Origin: Anaerocolumna sp. AGMB13020
GTDB taxonomy: Bacteria > Bacillota > Clostridia > Lachnospirales > Lachnospiraceae
Length of the DNA stretch: 64,000 bases
Assembly (NCBI RefSeq): GCF_033100115.1
Contig: NZ_CP136910.1
Coordinates: forward strand, 3,847,001-3,911,000
Reading direction: 5' to 3'
This document shows positions 1-8,825 of the stretch, one piece after another. The notes under the pieces are model-generated. The model did not search any database and was not told where the DNA came from. It saw only the letters and a program-made list of their open reading frames with translations. The translations under genes and the position numbers were made by a program. Within the stretch, counting starts at the first letter, position 1; every line of letters begins with the position of its first letter.

Positions 1-2
1 TG

Positions 3-908
3 AGAACCACCCATGTAATCAGGGGAGAAGAATGGCTGCCTTCCTTACCCATGCATATACAACTTTTTGATACCTTGGGGTGGAAAAGACCTGTTTACTG
101 CCATACAGCCACACTGATGAAAATGGACGGGAATTCCAAAAGAAAACTATCGAAACGTAAAGATCCCGAACTGGCACTGGCCTATTACCAGGAGGAGGGT
201 TATATACCGGAGGCTATGTGGAATTATCTGCTGACAATTCTTAATTCCAATTATGAAGAATGGAGAGCTGCTAATCAGGACAAGAATCATTTGGAGTTTC
301 CCTTTACACTGAACAAAATGAGCGGCTCCGGGGCTCTGTTTGATATGGATAAGATGAAGGATATCAGTAAGGAGGTCTTAAGCCGTATGACGGCTGAGGA
401 TTTGTATAGCAGTTTTCTGGAATGGGCGAAAGTCTGGAATGAGGATTATGCGAAGGTGTTGATGAATAACAGAGAGCTCGCACTGAAAGCACTTGCCATA
501 GGCAGAAATACTGCAAAGGTAAGAAAGGATCTGACTAATTGGAAACAGACCTGTGAGTTTATGAGCATGTACTTTGATGAAACGTTCAAAAGGGAAGAGG
601 AACTTCCGGCAAATATACCGGCAGATGAAAGAGCGCAATTCCTGCGTCTGTATCTGGAGCAGATAGATTTTACCGAAGAGAAAGAGGAATGGTTCAATAA
701 AGTAAAAGACATAACCCGGCAAATGGGTTATGCTACTGACAGAAAGGCATATAAGAAACAGCCGGAGGATTATAAAGGAAGCATTGTGGAGCTTACCAAT
801 CTGCTAAGGGTTGCTATAACTGGCAGAACGAATGCACCGGATATATGGGAAGTCAGTAGCGTATTAGGGAAAGAATGTGTAGTACAAAGAATAAAGACCG
901 TAATTTGA
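3..908 (+). CDS. gltX: Glutamate--tRNA ligase, 3' part (5' end outside window)
   Basis: Class I aminoacyl-tRNA synthetase that charges tRNA-Glu in the cytoplasm. The frame is open from the first bases and reads THVIRGEEWLPSLPMHIQLF before the internal Met at 51, so the gene begins upstream of the window and Met51 is not the start. The class I KMSKS-type loop is seen as KLSKRK (about bases 143-160), followed by the helical anticodon-binding region that fills the rest. The long C-terminal region with an inserted helical segment resembles the roughly 550-residue GluRS found in clostridia and Bacteroidetes rather than the 470-residue E. coli type. It ends with TGA at 906-908; no clear terminator follows. 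Confidence 0.93.
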   Translation, partial: RTTHVIRGEEWLPSLPMHIQLFDTLGWKRPVYCHTATLMKMDGNSKRKLSKRKDPELALAYYQEEGYIPEAMWNYLLTILNSNYEEWRAANQDKNHLEFPFTLNKMSGSGALFDMDKMKDISKEVLSRMTAEDLYSSFLEWAKVWNEDYAKVLMNNRELALKALAIGRNTAKVRKDLTNWKQTCEFMSMYFDETFKREEELPANIPADERAQFLRLYLEQIDFTEEKEEWFNKVKDITRQMGYATDRKAYKKQPEDYKGSIVELTNLLRVAITGRTNAPDIWEVSSVLGKECVVQRIKTVI

Positions 909-1083
909 CGATTGAAATATGAAATTCGTTTCGTCATGTAGCTATATTAAGTTATTCGTAGCAGGATAAGGAAAGGTAAATTCATATTAATAAAGGAATA
1001 GGTGAAAATATCTGAAAAGGCTATTTTATCATACTGTAAATGATTGAAAGAGGGTATAGAACGGATTAGTGACATTCTTGGAA

Positions 1084-1111
1084 TTGTTATTGGTTTGTAT
1101 TAGTGTATAAT
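1084..1111 (+). promoter_or_regulatory. Sigma-A-type promoter for the beta-lactamase-like gene
   Basis: TTGTTA at 1084-1089 and a perfect TATAAT at 1106-1111, separated by 16 bases, lie about 75 bases before the chosen start codon of the serine hydrolase gene. Confidence 0.5.
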
Positions 1112-1184
1112 TTATATATTAACTGCTTGCAGTAAACCAATGAAAAATAGTCAATATCAATTCGGCTTCAGAAAAGAGGTAAAT

Positions 1185-2192
1185 ATGGATTATAATAATA
1201 TAATAGACAGAGATTTTCGTGGTTGTGTCTCCATATGCAAAGGAAATGAGTTATTATTCAGGAAAGCTTATGGCTACAGGGACCTTGCCAATGAAATACC
1301 AAATACAACAGAAACAAGCTTTGCCACAGCTTCAGCAGGTAAGGTATTCATAGGAACAGGTATCCTGCAGCTGATAGAGAAAGGGGAACTTAGTTTCCAG
1401 GATACCATCGGTGAACTCCTCGCGTTTGACTTAAAGCAAATTGATACCGGAATCACTGTGAAACAGCTGCTGACACATACTTCCGGAATTCCGGATTACT
1501 TTGATGAAAGTATAATGGAGGAATATGAAGAGCTCTGGCGGGATTATCCAAATTACAAAATACGAACATCTGCCGATTTGCTGCCTCTGTTTATAGACAA
1601 ACCCATGATGTATGAAAAAGGTGAAAGATTTCAATACAACAATACGGGGTTTGTAGTATTAGGATTAATAATAGAGAAAGTAACGGGGAAACCTTTTGAC
1701 ATTTATTTGAAAGAATATATTTTTACCCCCAGCGGCATGGAGAGGACAGGCTATTTTGAACTGGACAGACTGCCTGCTAATTGTGCCGGCAATTATATCT
1801 GGGACGAGGAAAGAAAAGAGTATTATACTAATATCTATAGCGTAGATGTAAAAGGAACCGGTGCAGGCGGCGTTTTTACTACAGTAGCAGATGTTGAACT
1901 TTTCTGGAAGGCCCTGTTATCCGGAAAGCTTTTATCGCCGGAGATGACGGATGAAATGCTGCGTATTCAGAGTTCCAGTGAAGATGAGGATAACTATGGC
2001 TATGGAATCTGGATAAGTAAGAAATACGGTGACTGCATCCTCCCATATTTTACAGGAATGGATCCGGGTGTAACATTTATAAGTACTTATAAAAGAGATG
2101 AGGATCTGAATATAACCGTTGTGAGCAATTTTGGAGACGATGTCTGGAAGATTAAGAATGATATCCTGAATGCCATGACAGAAAAGATGTGA
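1185..2192 (+). CDS. Beta-lactamase-family serine hydrolase
   Basis: Penicillin-binding-protein-like serine hydrolase of the beta-lactamase/class C family (Pfam Beta-lactamase), 335 residues. The active-site S-x-x-K is S50-A-G-K53 and the Y-x-N motif is Y151-N-N153. A glycine-rich GTGAGG stretch follows at the position of the KTG box. I chose ATG 1185 because AGAGGT sits just upstream; an earlier ATG at 1140 lacks a ribosome binding site. No signal peptide or membrane segment is visible, so it probably acts in the cytoplasm or is an esterase/peptidase rather than a secreted beta-lactamase. The natural substrate cannot be told from sequence. The gene is single, with its own promoter and terminator. 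Confidence 0.85.
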   Translation: MDYNNIIDRDFRGCVSICKGNELLFRKAYGYRDLANEIPNTTETSFATASAGKVFIGTGILQLIEKGELSFQDTIGELLAFDLKQIDTGITVKQLLTHTSGIPDYFDESIMEEYEELWRDYPNYKIRTSADLLPLFIDKPMMYEKGERFQYNNTGFVVLGLIIEKVTGKPFDIYLKEYIFTPSGMERTGYFELDRLPANCAGNYIWDEERKEYYTNIYSVDVKGTGAGGVFTTVADVELFWKALLSGKLLSPEMTDEMLRIQSSSEDEDNYGYGIWISKKYGDCILPYFTGMDPGVTFISTYKRDEDLNITVVSNFGDDVWKIKNDILNAMTEKM

Positions 2193-2202
2193 ATAGTTTT
2201 TA

Positions 2203-2265
2203 GCTATGCAACCTGCTGGCAGGAAAGGGTATCATGATTCGCTATGAAACCTGTTGACAGAAAGG
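2203..2265 (+). repeat. Imperfect direct repeat downstream of the hydrolase gene
   Basis: Two diverged copies of a roughly 24-base unit, GCTATGCAACCTGCTGGCAG and GCTATGAAACCTGTTGACAG, each followed by AAAGGG, lie between the stop codon and the terminator. No function is evident. Confidence 0.4.
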
Positions 2266-2307
2266 GATGAGAAATTGCTGCCAGCCCTGTTATTTCAAAG
2301 AAAAATA

Positions 2308-2343
2308 TGTACTCCGCTTTGCCTTGGCTGCGGAGTATTTTTT
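2308..2343 (+). terminator. Rho-independent terminator
   Basis: Stem TACTCCGC (2310-2317) pairs with GCGGAGTA (2330-2337) and is followed by a run of six T. It ends the transcript of the serine hydrolase gene. The rest of the 2344-2579 gap is AT-rich leader of the sigma-factor gene in which I cannot place a promoter with confidence. Confidence 0.85.
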
Positions 2344-2579
2344 GTGAATAAGGCTGCTGTCAAACCATTCGATAAAAGAGATTTATAAACTAATTACCCG
2401 CGTTTTATAAGATTTATAACTATATAGTACCGATTTGTTATGCTACAATACAAATAATTCCAACTCTGGAAAGAGTTTTCAAAAATAGTGATAATAAAAT
2501 GAACCAAACTTGATCCTGTTACAATAAATAAATGAGAAGGTCAGATACTTCCGAATTTCATAGACAAAGGGGTACAGGT

Positions 2580-3101
2580 ATGACAACAGAAGAACTGAAT
2601 CAATTGATAACAGAACATGGGAAGCATGTTTACAGTTTTTGCTGTAATCTTACCGGGAATTCCGCTGAAGCAGAGGATTTGTATCAGGACACTATCTTAA
2701 AAGCTGTTGAGTTAGGCCACAGACTTAACAGCAGTGGCAATCCCAAAAGTTTTCTTATGGGTATCTCGGTAAAGATATGGCAGAATCATAAAAGGAAATT
2801 CGCAATAAGACAGAAAATAATACATCTGGAAGAATATGATGATAACCTTATGGAGTCGGAATCCCCAGATTACCAACCGGAGAAGGAGCTGCTCCGGAAG
2901 GAAACAATAGCTGCAGTACGTATTGCAGTTCAGGAACTGCCGGATAAATTAAAAACGGTATTGTATATGTATTATACGGCAGAAATGTCTATAGAAGAGA
3001 TAGCCGCAGCCTTACATATACCCAAAGGTACCGTTAAAAGCAGACTGCATAAGGGGAGGACTTTATTAAAACAATGCCTGGAGGTATGGAATCATGAATG
3101 A
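2580..3101 (+). CDS. ECF-family RNA polymerase sigma factor
   Basis: Sigma-70 factor of the extracytoplasmic function group, 173 residues. Region 2 is visible in the N-terminal half (AEDLYQDTILKAVE) and region 4 at the C terminus as a helix-turn-helix (MSIEEIAAALHIPKGTVKSR). ATG 2580 was chosen because AAAGGGG lies 8-15 bases upstream and the protein then begins at the usual place for the family; the longer reading from 2532 has no ribosome binding site. Its last 8 bases overlap the start of the next gene, so the two are translationally coupled, as expected for a sigma/anti-sigma pair. It should direct RNA polymerase to its own and target promoters when released from the anti-sigma factor. 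Confidence 0.9.
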   Translation: MTTEELNQLITEHGKHVYSFCCNLTGNSAEAEDLYQDTILKAVELGHRLNSSGNPKSFLMGISVKIWQNHKRKFAIRQKIIHLEEYDDNLMESESPDYQPEKELLRKETIAAVRIAVQELPDKLKTVLYMYYTAEMSIEEIAAALHIPKGTVKSRLHKGRTLLKQCLEVWNHE

Positions 3102-4479
3102 TATTGATAAACTCCTAAGAACTGCCCTTTCTCCTGCCAGATACCCTTCGGAGGAATTAAATAATAAGATTGTAAAGAAGGTTAAGGAGAGTGGCAATAT
3201 GAAGAACAATTATAAGAAGATGATGATAGCAGCAGCCATAACCATGGTTCTATTGATACTGCCGGTAACTGTATATGCAGCATATCGGTATTTAAGCCCG
3301 AAAGAGGCGGCAAAAGAAATGGATGACAAGAAGTTAGGTGATGCCTTTGACAAAGAGGGCAAAGAGGTCATAAAGACTGTAACAGATGGAATGTATAAGA
3401 TTACCTATCTGGGACATGTAACCGGAAAATCCATCAGTGAAAGAACCGGTTCTGCCTGGGAACTTCATCCGGATAGAATTTATGTGGCAGTTGCCATTGA
3501 AAGGGCGGATGGAGCTGATATCAAAGAGGATGATGGACACAGTATTTTAGTTACACCGTTGATACAAGGATTAAATCCCTGGAAATATAATATTGTAACC
3601 ATGAACGGCGGTTATATGGAAAAGATTATCGATGGTATTCTCTACCGTATCACAGAGTGTGATAATATTGGTATTTTTGCAGATAAGGAGCTTTACCTGG
3701 CTGTATCGGATACTAACTTTTATAGTACAGAAGCCTTTGATTATGACGAAGAGACAGGTTTGATCACAGAAAAGGACAGTTATCAGGGGACGAATGTACT
3801 CTTTAAACTGGAGCTTGATCCGAAGGGAGCAAATAAAGAGAAAGCAGCTGAATATATAGAGAAATTTGAAAAGGAATGGGAATCAGGTGGAGACACGGAG
3901 AAATCTTCCGGAGAAAATCAGGAATTAAATAGTAACACGGAGGAAGATCCAAGGGTTCAGCAAGAGGAATTTTATGATAAGGAAAATAATCTGACTATCC
4001 GGATCAAAGATAATGATTCCGCTGCCTGGTCTGCCAGTGGGGAGAGCTCTAATAATATATTGAGTTATTCACTGGAGGTGGAAGGAGAAGGGGTAGAGAA
4101 CCTGGATTTTTCTCTTAATAAAGGACAATTTTGCAATTATACGGAGGAGTATAAGCTTGGAGAACGCGATTATTATGGAAATACCTTAAGTGTTCCGTAT
4201 AAAGAACAGAAAGAAAGAGCGTACAAGTATGCTATTGCAATTAAGGCAAAGTACACAGATTATGGGTATGAGGAGGAGTATCTGAAAGAACTGGGAGAAA
4301 AAGATATAGAACAGAGAAACAAATTATACTATGAGGTTTTAAATGAGGAGATCAACGCAACCATTATCGGGCTTGACATTAAGATGGAAGACGGCAGAGT
4401 TCTTCATAAGGAGATTAAACTGAAAAATGTATTGGAGAAAACAGAGAGATCTATCTGGATTGCTTTAACTGTTAACTAA
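3094..4479 (+). CDS. Membrane anti-sigma factor with large extracytoplasmic domain
   Basis: 461 residues: a short cytoplasmic N terminus (1-42) with the amphipathic stretch typical of anti-sigma binding, one transmembrane helix at about 43-65, and a long acidic external domain (about 66-461). The start overlaps the sigma-factor gene by 8 bases, which is the main argument for an anti-sigma role. The external part resembles the DUF4179-type sensor region of Firmicutes anti-sigma factors. A charged linker (about 255-290) separates two probable globular halves. The signal it senses is unknown. The overall order short cytoplasmic tail, helix, sensor domain is what one expects for an ECF-controlling anti-sigma protein; the specific family label is less certain. 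Confidence 0.75.
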   Translation: MNDIDKLLRTALSPARYPSEELNNKIVKKVKESGNMKNNYKKMMIAAAITMVLLILPVTVYAAYRYLSPKEAAKEMDDKKLGDAFDKEGKEVIKTVTDGMYKITYLGHVTGKSISERTGSAWELHPDRIYVAVAIERADGADIKEDDGHSILVTPLIQGLNPWKYNIVTMNGGYMEKIIDGILYRITECDNIGIFADKELYLAVSDTNFYSTEAFDYDEETGLITEKDSYQGTNVLFKLELDPKGANKEKAAEYIEKFEKEWESGGDTEKSSGENQELNSNTEEDPRVQQEEFYDKENNLTIRIKDNDSAAWSASGESSNNILSYSLEVEGEGVENLDFSLNKGQFCNYTEEYKLGERDYYGNTLSVPYKEQKERAYKYAIAIKAKYTDYGYEEEYLKELGEKDIEQRNKLYYEVLNEEINATIIGLDIKMEDGRVLHKEIKLKNVLEKTERSIWIALTVN

Positions 4480-4487
4480 TAAAAAGA

Positions 4488-4524
4488 AAGACATTGGCAG
4501 ATTCAAGCTGTCAATGTCTTTTCT
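4488..4524. terminator. Bidirectional terminator
   Basis: A 13-bp stem (4488-4500 with 4508-4520, one G-T pair, 7-base loop) is flanked by T runs on the plus strand and by A runs that give a T tail on the minus strand. It sits between the convergent anti-sigma and SBBP genes. Confidence 0.85.
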
Positions 4525-4541
4525 GTAGCGCCCCTTTTTAT

Positions 4542-6617
4542 TTATTCATTTCGGCAGGATCTAAAAAAAGTACTTTTGGTTAGGAAAGCATCGGAAGCAC
4601 CGCCGCCATATGCAGTTTGAAATGCATCGGATGAAACTGGAAAATCGCTGGAAGAAGTAGTACCAACTACATAAAATGTTCCATTGCAGCCTACTGTTAT
4701 TTTATTACCTGCATCTTCGTTACTTCCACCAAGATAATAGGATAAAACCAACTGATTCAGATCAGGTGTGAGTATCGTAACAAACGCATCGGAACTACCG
4801 CTTAAATGGGATGGCAATATCTCAGGCGTGATGGGGAAATCATCTGAGAGTGTAATTCCTGTAACATATACATTTCTCTGGGAATCGACATCAATACTAT
4901 TACCATTTTCGATGTTACTCCCTCCTAAATACGTAGACCTTTTAAGTCTTCTTCCATCAGCTGAAAGGATTGAAACAAAGACATTCACATCACCGCGTAA
5001 AGTTGTTTGAAAAGCACCAGCTGTCACTGGAAAATTGCTGGACGCAGTAGCGCCAATTACTGCCGCTGTTCCATCTTCATTAACTTGAATGCCTACTACC
5101 ATATCCACCAGAGAGCCTCCGAGATAAGTTGAATAGATAAGAGACGAGCCATCGCAGGCAAATTTGGCAATATATCCATCATCTACACCGCCACCATATT
5201 GGGTTTGAAAAGCTCCTGGAGTTACAGGTAATTCAATTGAATTTGTACCTCCGGCTATATATGCATGGTTCAAATCATCTAAACCAATAGTGGAACCAGA
5301 TGTAAAATTATCTCCACCAAAATAAGAGGAGTATATTAAATATCTGCCATCTGGGGAAATTTTCGTTAAAAATGCGCTTGAGACTCCGTTTAACTTTGTT
5401 TGAAATGCATAGGGCGTAACAGGAAAATCAGTTGCATAGGTTGTTCCGGTTACATAAGCACAACCACAATCATCTACTTTGATACCTGCGGCTAGCGTAA
5501 ATTTTCCCCCACCTAAATAGGAGGAATACACCAGGTAACTGCCGTCTGAAGATAATTTAGAAATATAGCCAATATCATCGTCACTGCTATTCTGTGTCTG
5601 AAATGCACAGGGTGTAACTGGAAAGTCCTTGGAAGTTGTATATCCTGTAATATAAGCACAACCACATTTGTCTAAACTAATATCAAAGCCTACATTTCTT
5701 TCGGAGCCACCCAGATAGGTTGAGTATATTAATCCAATTCCATCCGGAGCAAACTTTGTTACAAACACATTACTGGTTCCAATTGGGAAGGTCTGAAAAG
5801 CACCATCAGTTACTGGAAAATTATTGGAGAGGGTAGTACCAATGACATAAATATATCCGTGGCAATCAACAGCAATAGAACTGGCAGTATCAATACCATT
5901 GCCTCCTAAGAAGGTTGCATATTGAATTAGCGGATCAATAATTAACGGTGCTTCACAGTCATATTCACCCAAAATCTTGAAACCAATTTCTCCCTGACTA
6001 TTCATTTGATATTCGCAGGTCACAGGTATATTTTCACCATTTAACTCTTGCCAGGCAACAGGAGAAGGATCAATCCATGAACCTTCTGCATGCTTAATGC
6101 ATAAACCTTTATCATGGGTAAATGTAATACTTTGGACACCTGTCCATTTAAACCGTATTTTCTCAAGAAGTTCCGGTGAACGAAGCAGCCAATTATATTT
6201 AAGTCCATGTTCATCACCATAAAGCTCTAAGTCAATACCCTCCCACAGGTTCTTGTACTGTAACTTATCATAATTGGGTATATTTATATGATTTTTTTCT
6301 TGTAAACCACTATAAATATAGTTGAAATAACCATCGTTCTGATTCAGACCTATCGGTGTACTAAGAGCATCGGCATCTATAAAAGTTAGATCCAAAACCA
6401 CCTTGTGGATAGAGGCTGCCTTTTCTTTTTTGCTATAAAATTGTGTTGTTATTTTATTATTCTGAAAGTAAAAATGGCTTCCATACATGGTTGTATAGAA
6501 ATCAACACAAGGATCTATCTGCCCCATATTTGGTATAAATCTCAGTTTTTCATTATCTTTTTTTTGAATTGAAGATATCACAATATTAACCATACCTTTC
6601 TCAGAACATGCAAACAT
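4542..6617 (-). CDS. SBBP-repeat beta-propeller protein
   Basis: About 690 residues. The N-terminal 200 residues match the region that precedes SBBP repeats in many bacterial proteins (FIPNMGQ... then a beta-rich domain; DUF7948-type). It is followed by seven copies of a repeat of about 55 residues with the signature Y-L-G-G-S, then Y-V-x-G-T-T, then D-F-P-V-T-x-x-A-F-Q-T, each with a D-G or C-G turn. Seven copies would close one seven-bladed propeller. I see no signal peptide or anchor, which is unusual because SBBP proteins are generally secreted. The start is uncertain: ATG 6617 is used, TTG 6626 and ATG 6593 are alternatives and none has a well-spaced ribosome binding site. Function unknown; probably a binding scaffold. 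Confidence 0.8.
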   Translation of the reverse strand: MFACSEKGMVNIVISSIQKKDNEKLRFIPNMGQIDPCVDFYTTMYGSHFYFQNNKITTQFYSKKEKAASIHKVVLDLTFIDADALSTPIGLNQNDGYFNYIYSGLQEKNHINIPNYDKLQYKNLWEGIDLELYGDEHGLKYNWLLRSPELLEKIRFKWTGVQSITFTHDKGLCIKHAEGSWIDPSPVAWQELNGENIPVTCEYQMNSQGEIGFKILGEYDCEAPLIIDPLIQYATFLGGNGIDTASSIAVDCHGYIYVIGTTLSNNFPVTDGAFQTFPIGTSNVFVTKFAPDGIGLIYSTYLGGSERNVGFDISLDKCGCAYITGYTTSKDFPVTPCAFQTQNSSDDDIGYISKLSSDGSYLVYSSYLGGGKFTLAAGIKVDDCGCAYVTGTTYATDFPVTPYAFQTKLNGVSSAFLTKISPDGRYLIYSSYFGGDNFTSGSTIGLDDLNHAYIAGGTNSIELPVTPGAFQTQYGGGVDDGYIAKFACDGSSLIYSTYLGGSLVDMVVGIQVNEDGTAAVIGATASSNFPVTAGAFQTTLRGDVNVFVSILSADGRRLKRSTYLGGSNIENGNSIDVDSQRNVYVTGITLSDDFPITPEILPSHLSGSSDAFVTILTPDLNQLVLSYYLGGSNEDAGNKITVGCNGTFYVVGTTSSSDFPVSSDAFQTAYGGGASDAFLTKSTFFRSCRNE

Positions 6618-6689
6618 AAGCAGCAAGCACCGTATCAGGCAAGTGTGAGAAATACATATTTTTCATACTTATCCCAATAAATATTAAAT

Positions 6690-6719
6690 TTAGTTGAAGC
6701 ATCTATATTATTCAACTAA
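6690..6719. repeat. Inverted repeat upstream of the SBBP gene
   Basis: TTAGTTGAA (6690-6698) and TTCAACTAA (6711-6719) form a perfect 9-bp inverted repeat with a 12-base spacer in the divergent gap between the SBBP and TPR genes. It could be an operator or a transcript hairpin. I see nothing else clear in 6627-6900. Confidence 0.35.
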
Positions 6720-6990
6720 TTAATTATATGCAGGTGGGATTGTTATGGATAATGGAATCAGATATACGGGTGTTTCTATTTTGCATTTCTACACAGGCGA
6801 AAAAAGCCTCTGCCAGGGGGTTTTAAGCGTAATTCCTTTTTTGAGTGTTGCAGGAAATTGAAGACTGGAATATACTGGTGTAGTAGCAATGTTATTGGAA
6901 AGGGGGAGATGAAGCATTTATACAATTTTATTTTTTACGATAGCCATCGTTTCTGAAATTGTCCTTTTATCACTACATGTAAATACAGTT

Positions 6991-7659
6991 TTGTCTATAT
7001 TTATTATTGCGCTGCTATTACTGGCATGTGAAATTATAGTTGTTCTTATTAGAAATGTTAGGTTTCAAAGGGTCCTGGATTGGGATTGTGAGCCGGAGAA
7101 ATATCTCAATATGATTGACCGGCTGGAGAGAAAATACAGGAGGAATAGAAGGGCAGCAGTGATACTGGATATAAACCGTGCAACAGCTTATCTTATAATG
7201 GGTGATTCTAACAAAGCACTGGAATATCTGAACAGTATAGAAGAGGCAGATTTATCTGAGAAGAATGACTCCTATTATGTCTATACCATTAACCGTATCC
7301 TGTGTTATTACGAATTGGGAGAGATAGAAAAGGCGGAAGCTTTATATGAGACGGAGTTGGTGCGATTGTGTCCATATGGTAAAAGGTTAAAGAAATCGGC
7401 AGAAATTCTTGTAGGTGAAAGATTTTACTTCTTACATAGGTATAAGGAAAGCTATGCCTGCCTAAAAAAGCTTCTGAATACGGACCTGCCTAAACGACAG
7501 TATTTAGGTGTTCTGTATCTCCTTGCACGAATGGATGATATCAACGGAGAGCAGGAACAGGCAATGACAAAATACAGGAAAATATCCAAACTGGGCAATA
7601 AGTTATGGATTGCTAAGGATGCTGGTGAAAGGCTAAAGAAATTGGAGGAAATAGTATAA
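6991..7659 (+). CDS. TPR-type membrane protein, N terminus disturbed
   Basis: From TTG 6991 the protein has 222 residues: an N-terminal hydrophobic helix (IALLLLACEIIVVLI) and then helix pairs resembling tetratricopeptide repeats (AYLIMGDSNKALEYLNSIEEA, ILCYYELGEIEKAEALYE, YLLARMDDINGEQEQAMTKY). The reading frame stays open and strongly hydrophobic back to codon 6916, before any normal start codon, while the only ATG with a strong Shine-Dalgarno (GGGGGAG, 6902-6908; ATG 6909) is in another frame and stops after 15 codons. A one-base insertion in the T6 run after 6930 would explain this and restore a two-helix N terminus. TPR domains mediate protein contacts; the partner is unknown. Confidence 0.7.
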   Translation: MSIFIIALLLLACEIIVVLIRNVRFQRVLDWDCEPEKYLNMIDRLERKYRRNRRAAVILDINRATAYLIMGDSNKALEYLNSIEEADLSEKNDSYYVYTINRILCYYELGEIEKAEALYETELVRLCPYGKRLKKSAEILVGERFYFLHRYKESYACLKKLLNTDLPKRQYLGVLYLLARMDDINGEQEQAMTKYRKISKLGNKLWIAKDAGERLKKLEEIV

Positions 7660-7665
7660 AAATAG

Positions 7666-7689
7666 GTGGGGCTGTTAAAACAACCCCAC
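7666..7689. terminator. Convergent hairpin between TPR gene and unknown gene
   Basis: GTGGGG (7666-7671) pairs with CCCCAC (7684-7689), with further pairing inside. The T tails on both strands are weak, so termination strength is uncertain. Confidence 0.55.
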
Positions 7690-7701
7690 TTCAAATTACA
7701 T

Positions 7702-8217
7702 TTACTTGACCGTCAGATTCTTATATACTTTAACAACTTCAGATTTCATCTCATCCTGTTTGTTCTTAACTTTAGCATAGATGGCTAAAGCATCCATAAT
7801 ACGCTTCTGATCCGCTGGAGTAAACATACCGATAGCTCTGCCAAGCCCATCCAGGCTATTGACATTGACTTTAAGAGAGCCTCCTCCTGACAGAGGAATT
7901 GTCAGTACCTGTGATTCGTCACTCATATCCCCTAAACATAATGCATTATTCCTGTTATCACACTGAAAAGTTACACCATTATAAGTTATCTGTCCACTGG
8001 CATCCGCCAGATCCATATAAGGGGCTTTCCCTGCACCATTTATAAATGCTGGCATGGTTTTTTCTGAAGCTTCAATTTTTGTGCCTGCTGTTATTAGACT
8101 TTCAAAGGATTCTGCTGTTGAGGGTGTTTCTGCCCCTGCCGTCTCTCTTTTGGAAAAATAACTTGTAATTTTTCCATTTGTAGTTATGGTGTTTCCAAGT
8201 TGTGTTAATACATCCAT
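7702..8217 (-). CDS. Conserved-looking protein of unknown function, 171 residues
   Basis: I do not recognise the family. A strong AAAGGAG lies 11 bases before the ATG at 8217, so the gene is very likely real. The N-terminal 60 residues are low-complexity and rich in Ser, Thr, Ala and Glu. A beta-rich centre (ITYNGVTFQCDNRNNALCLG) is followed by an alpha-helical, charged C terminus (TPADQKRIMDALAIYAKVKN). There is no signal peptide and no membrane helix. The N-terminal pattern (LGNTITTNGKITSYF) recalls flagellar or export-type secreted proteins that lack a signal peptide, but this is only a resemblance. It is transcribed alone, convergent with the TPR gene. Confidence 0.65.
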   Translation of the reverse strand: MDVLTQLGNTITTNGKITSYFSKRETAGAETPSTAESFESLITAGTKIEASEKTMPAFINGAGKAPYMDLADASGQITYNGVTFQCDNRNNALCLGDMSDESQVLTIPLSGGGSLKVNVNSLDGLGRAIGMFTPADQKRIMDALAIYAKVKNKQDEMKSEVVKVYKNLTVK

Positions 8218-8559
8218 CCTGATATCTCCTTTATCTCAAGTGTTTTTATAACAATGACGTTTTTTGTAAAACATACAAAAAAAGGCACTGCTATTATGAA
8301 ATAAACAATACCTTCCGTGGTTAAGTAAAAGAAATTCATCCTATAATTTCCATATAATATATCGGACAGTAAAGTATATTACTTTATGTTTATCATGATG
8401 TTTCTTGTTTTTTTCTTTCAATCAGCAGAGGCCAGAGTAACGAAGAAAACTGTTGGCAGGCAGAATTATAAAACCAGTGTAAATAGTTTATTATATTTAT
8501 TGTAAGTGTTGATGGGTGGCTTTTAATCATTGTTGCAGGGTTGGTGATTTTAATTGTTG

Positions 8560-8731
8560 CAACTAGGGTGTGTCTGAAAACTCATTGCACCATTCTGAAT
8601 GCCCCACTTTGCGGTATTCTGCGTTGCAATATTGGGAACGTAGCACCACTACGCACCCAAAATCACGCCTTGTCTCCCACAAAGTGGAACATCCAGCCCG
8701 GCACAAGCAGTTTTCAGACACACCCTAGTTG
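8560..8731. mobile_element. MITE-like palindromic element, 172 bp
   Basis: Perfect 23-bp terminal inverted repeats (8560-8582 and 8709-8731) with the core GGGTGTGTCTGAAAACT. Further inward there are shorter complementary blocks (CCACTTTGCGG near 8602 with CCACAAAGTGG near 8684; ACGTAG with CTACGC at the centre), so the whole element can fold into a long imperfect hairpin. If the repeats are taken to start at GGGTG, each end is flanked by TA, as for Tc1/mariner/IS630-type non-autonomous elements. It encodes no transposase; the 63-codon open frame across it is a by-product. The rest of the 8218-8825 gap is AT-rich with no gene visible. Confidence 0.75.
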
Positions 8732-8825
8732 AAATGAAAATATTTATATAATAAAATAAGCCTTATAAAAAAAGTGTAAGGGCTATCATTTGGGGTTACT
8801 AATTTAACAGGAAAGCTGGAATAAG

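Noticed and set aside
1185-2192. Secreted beta-lactamase (antibiotic resistance)
   Set aside because: The SxxK and YxN motifs are shared by many esterases and peptidases, and there is no signal peptide, so a resistance call is not justified.
8541-8732. 63-codon plus-strand open frame over the MITE
   Set aside because: It is produced by the palindromic element itself, has no ribosome binding site and ends within the right terminal repeat.
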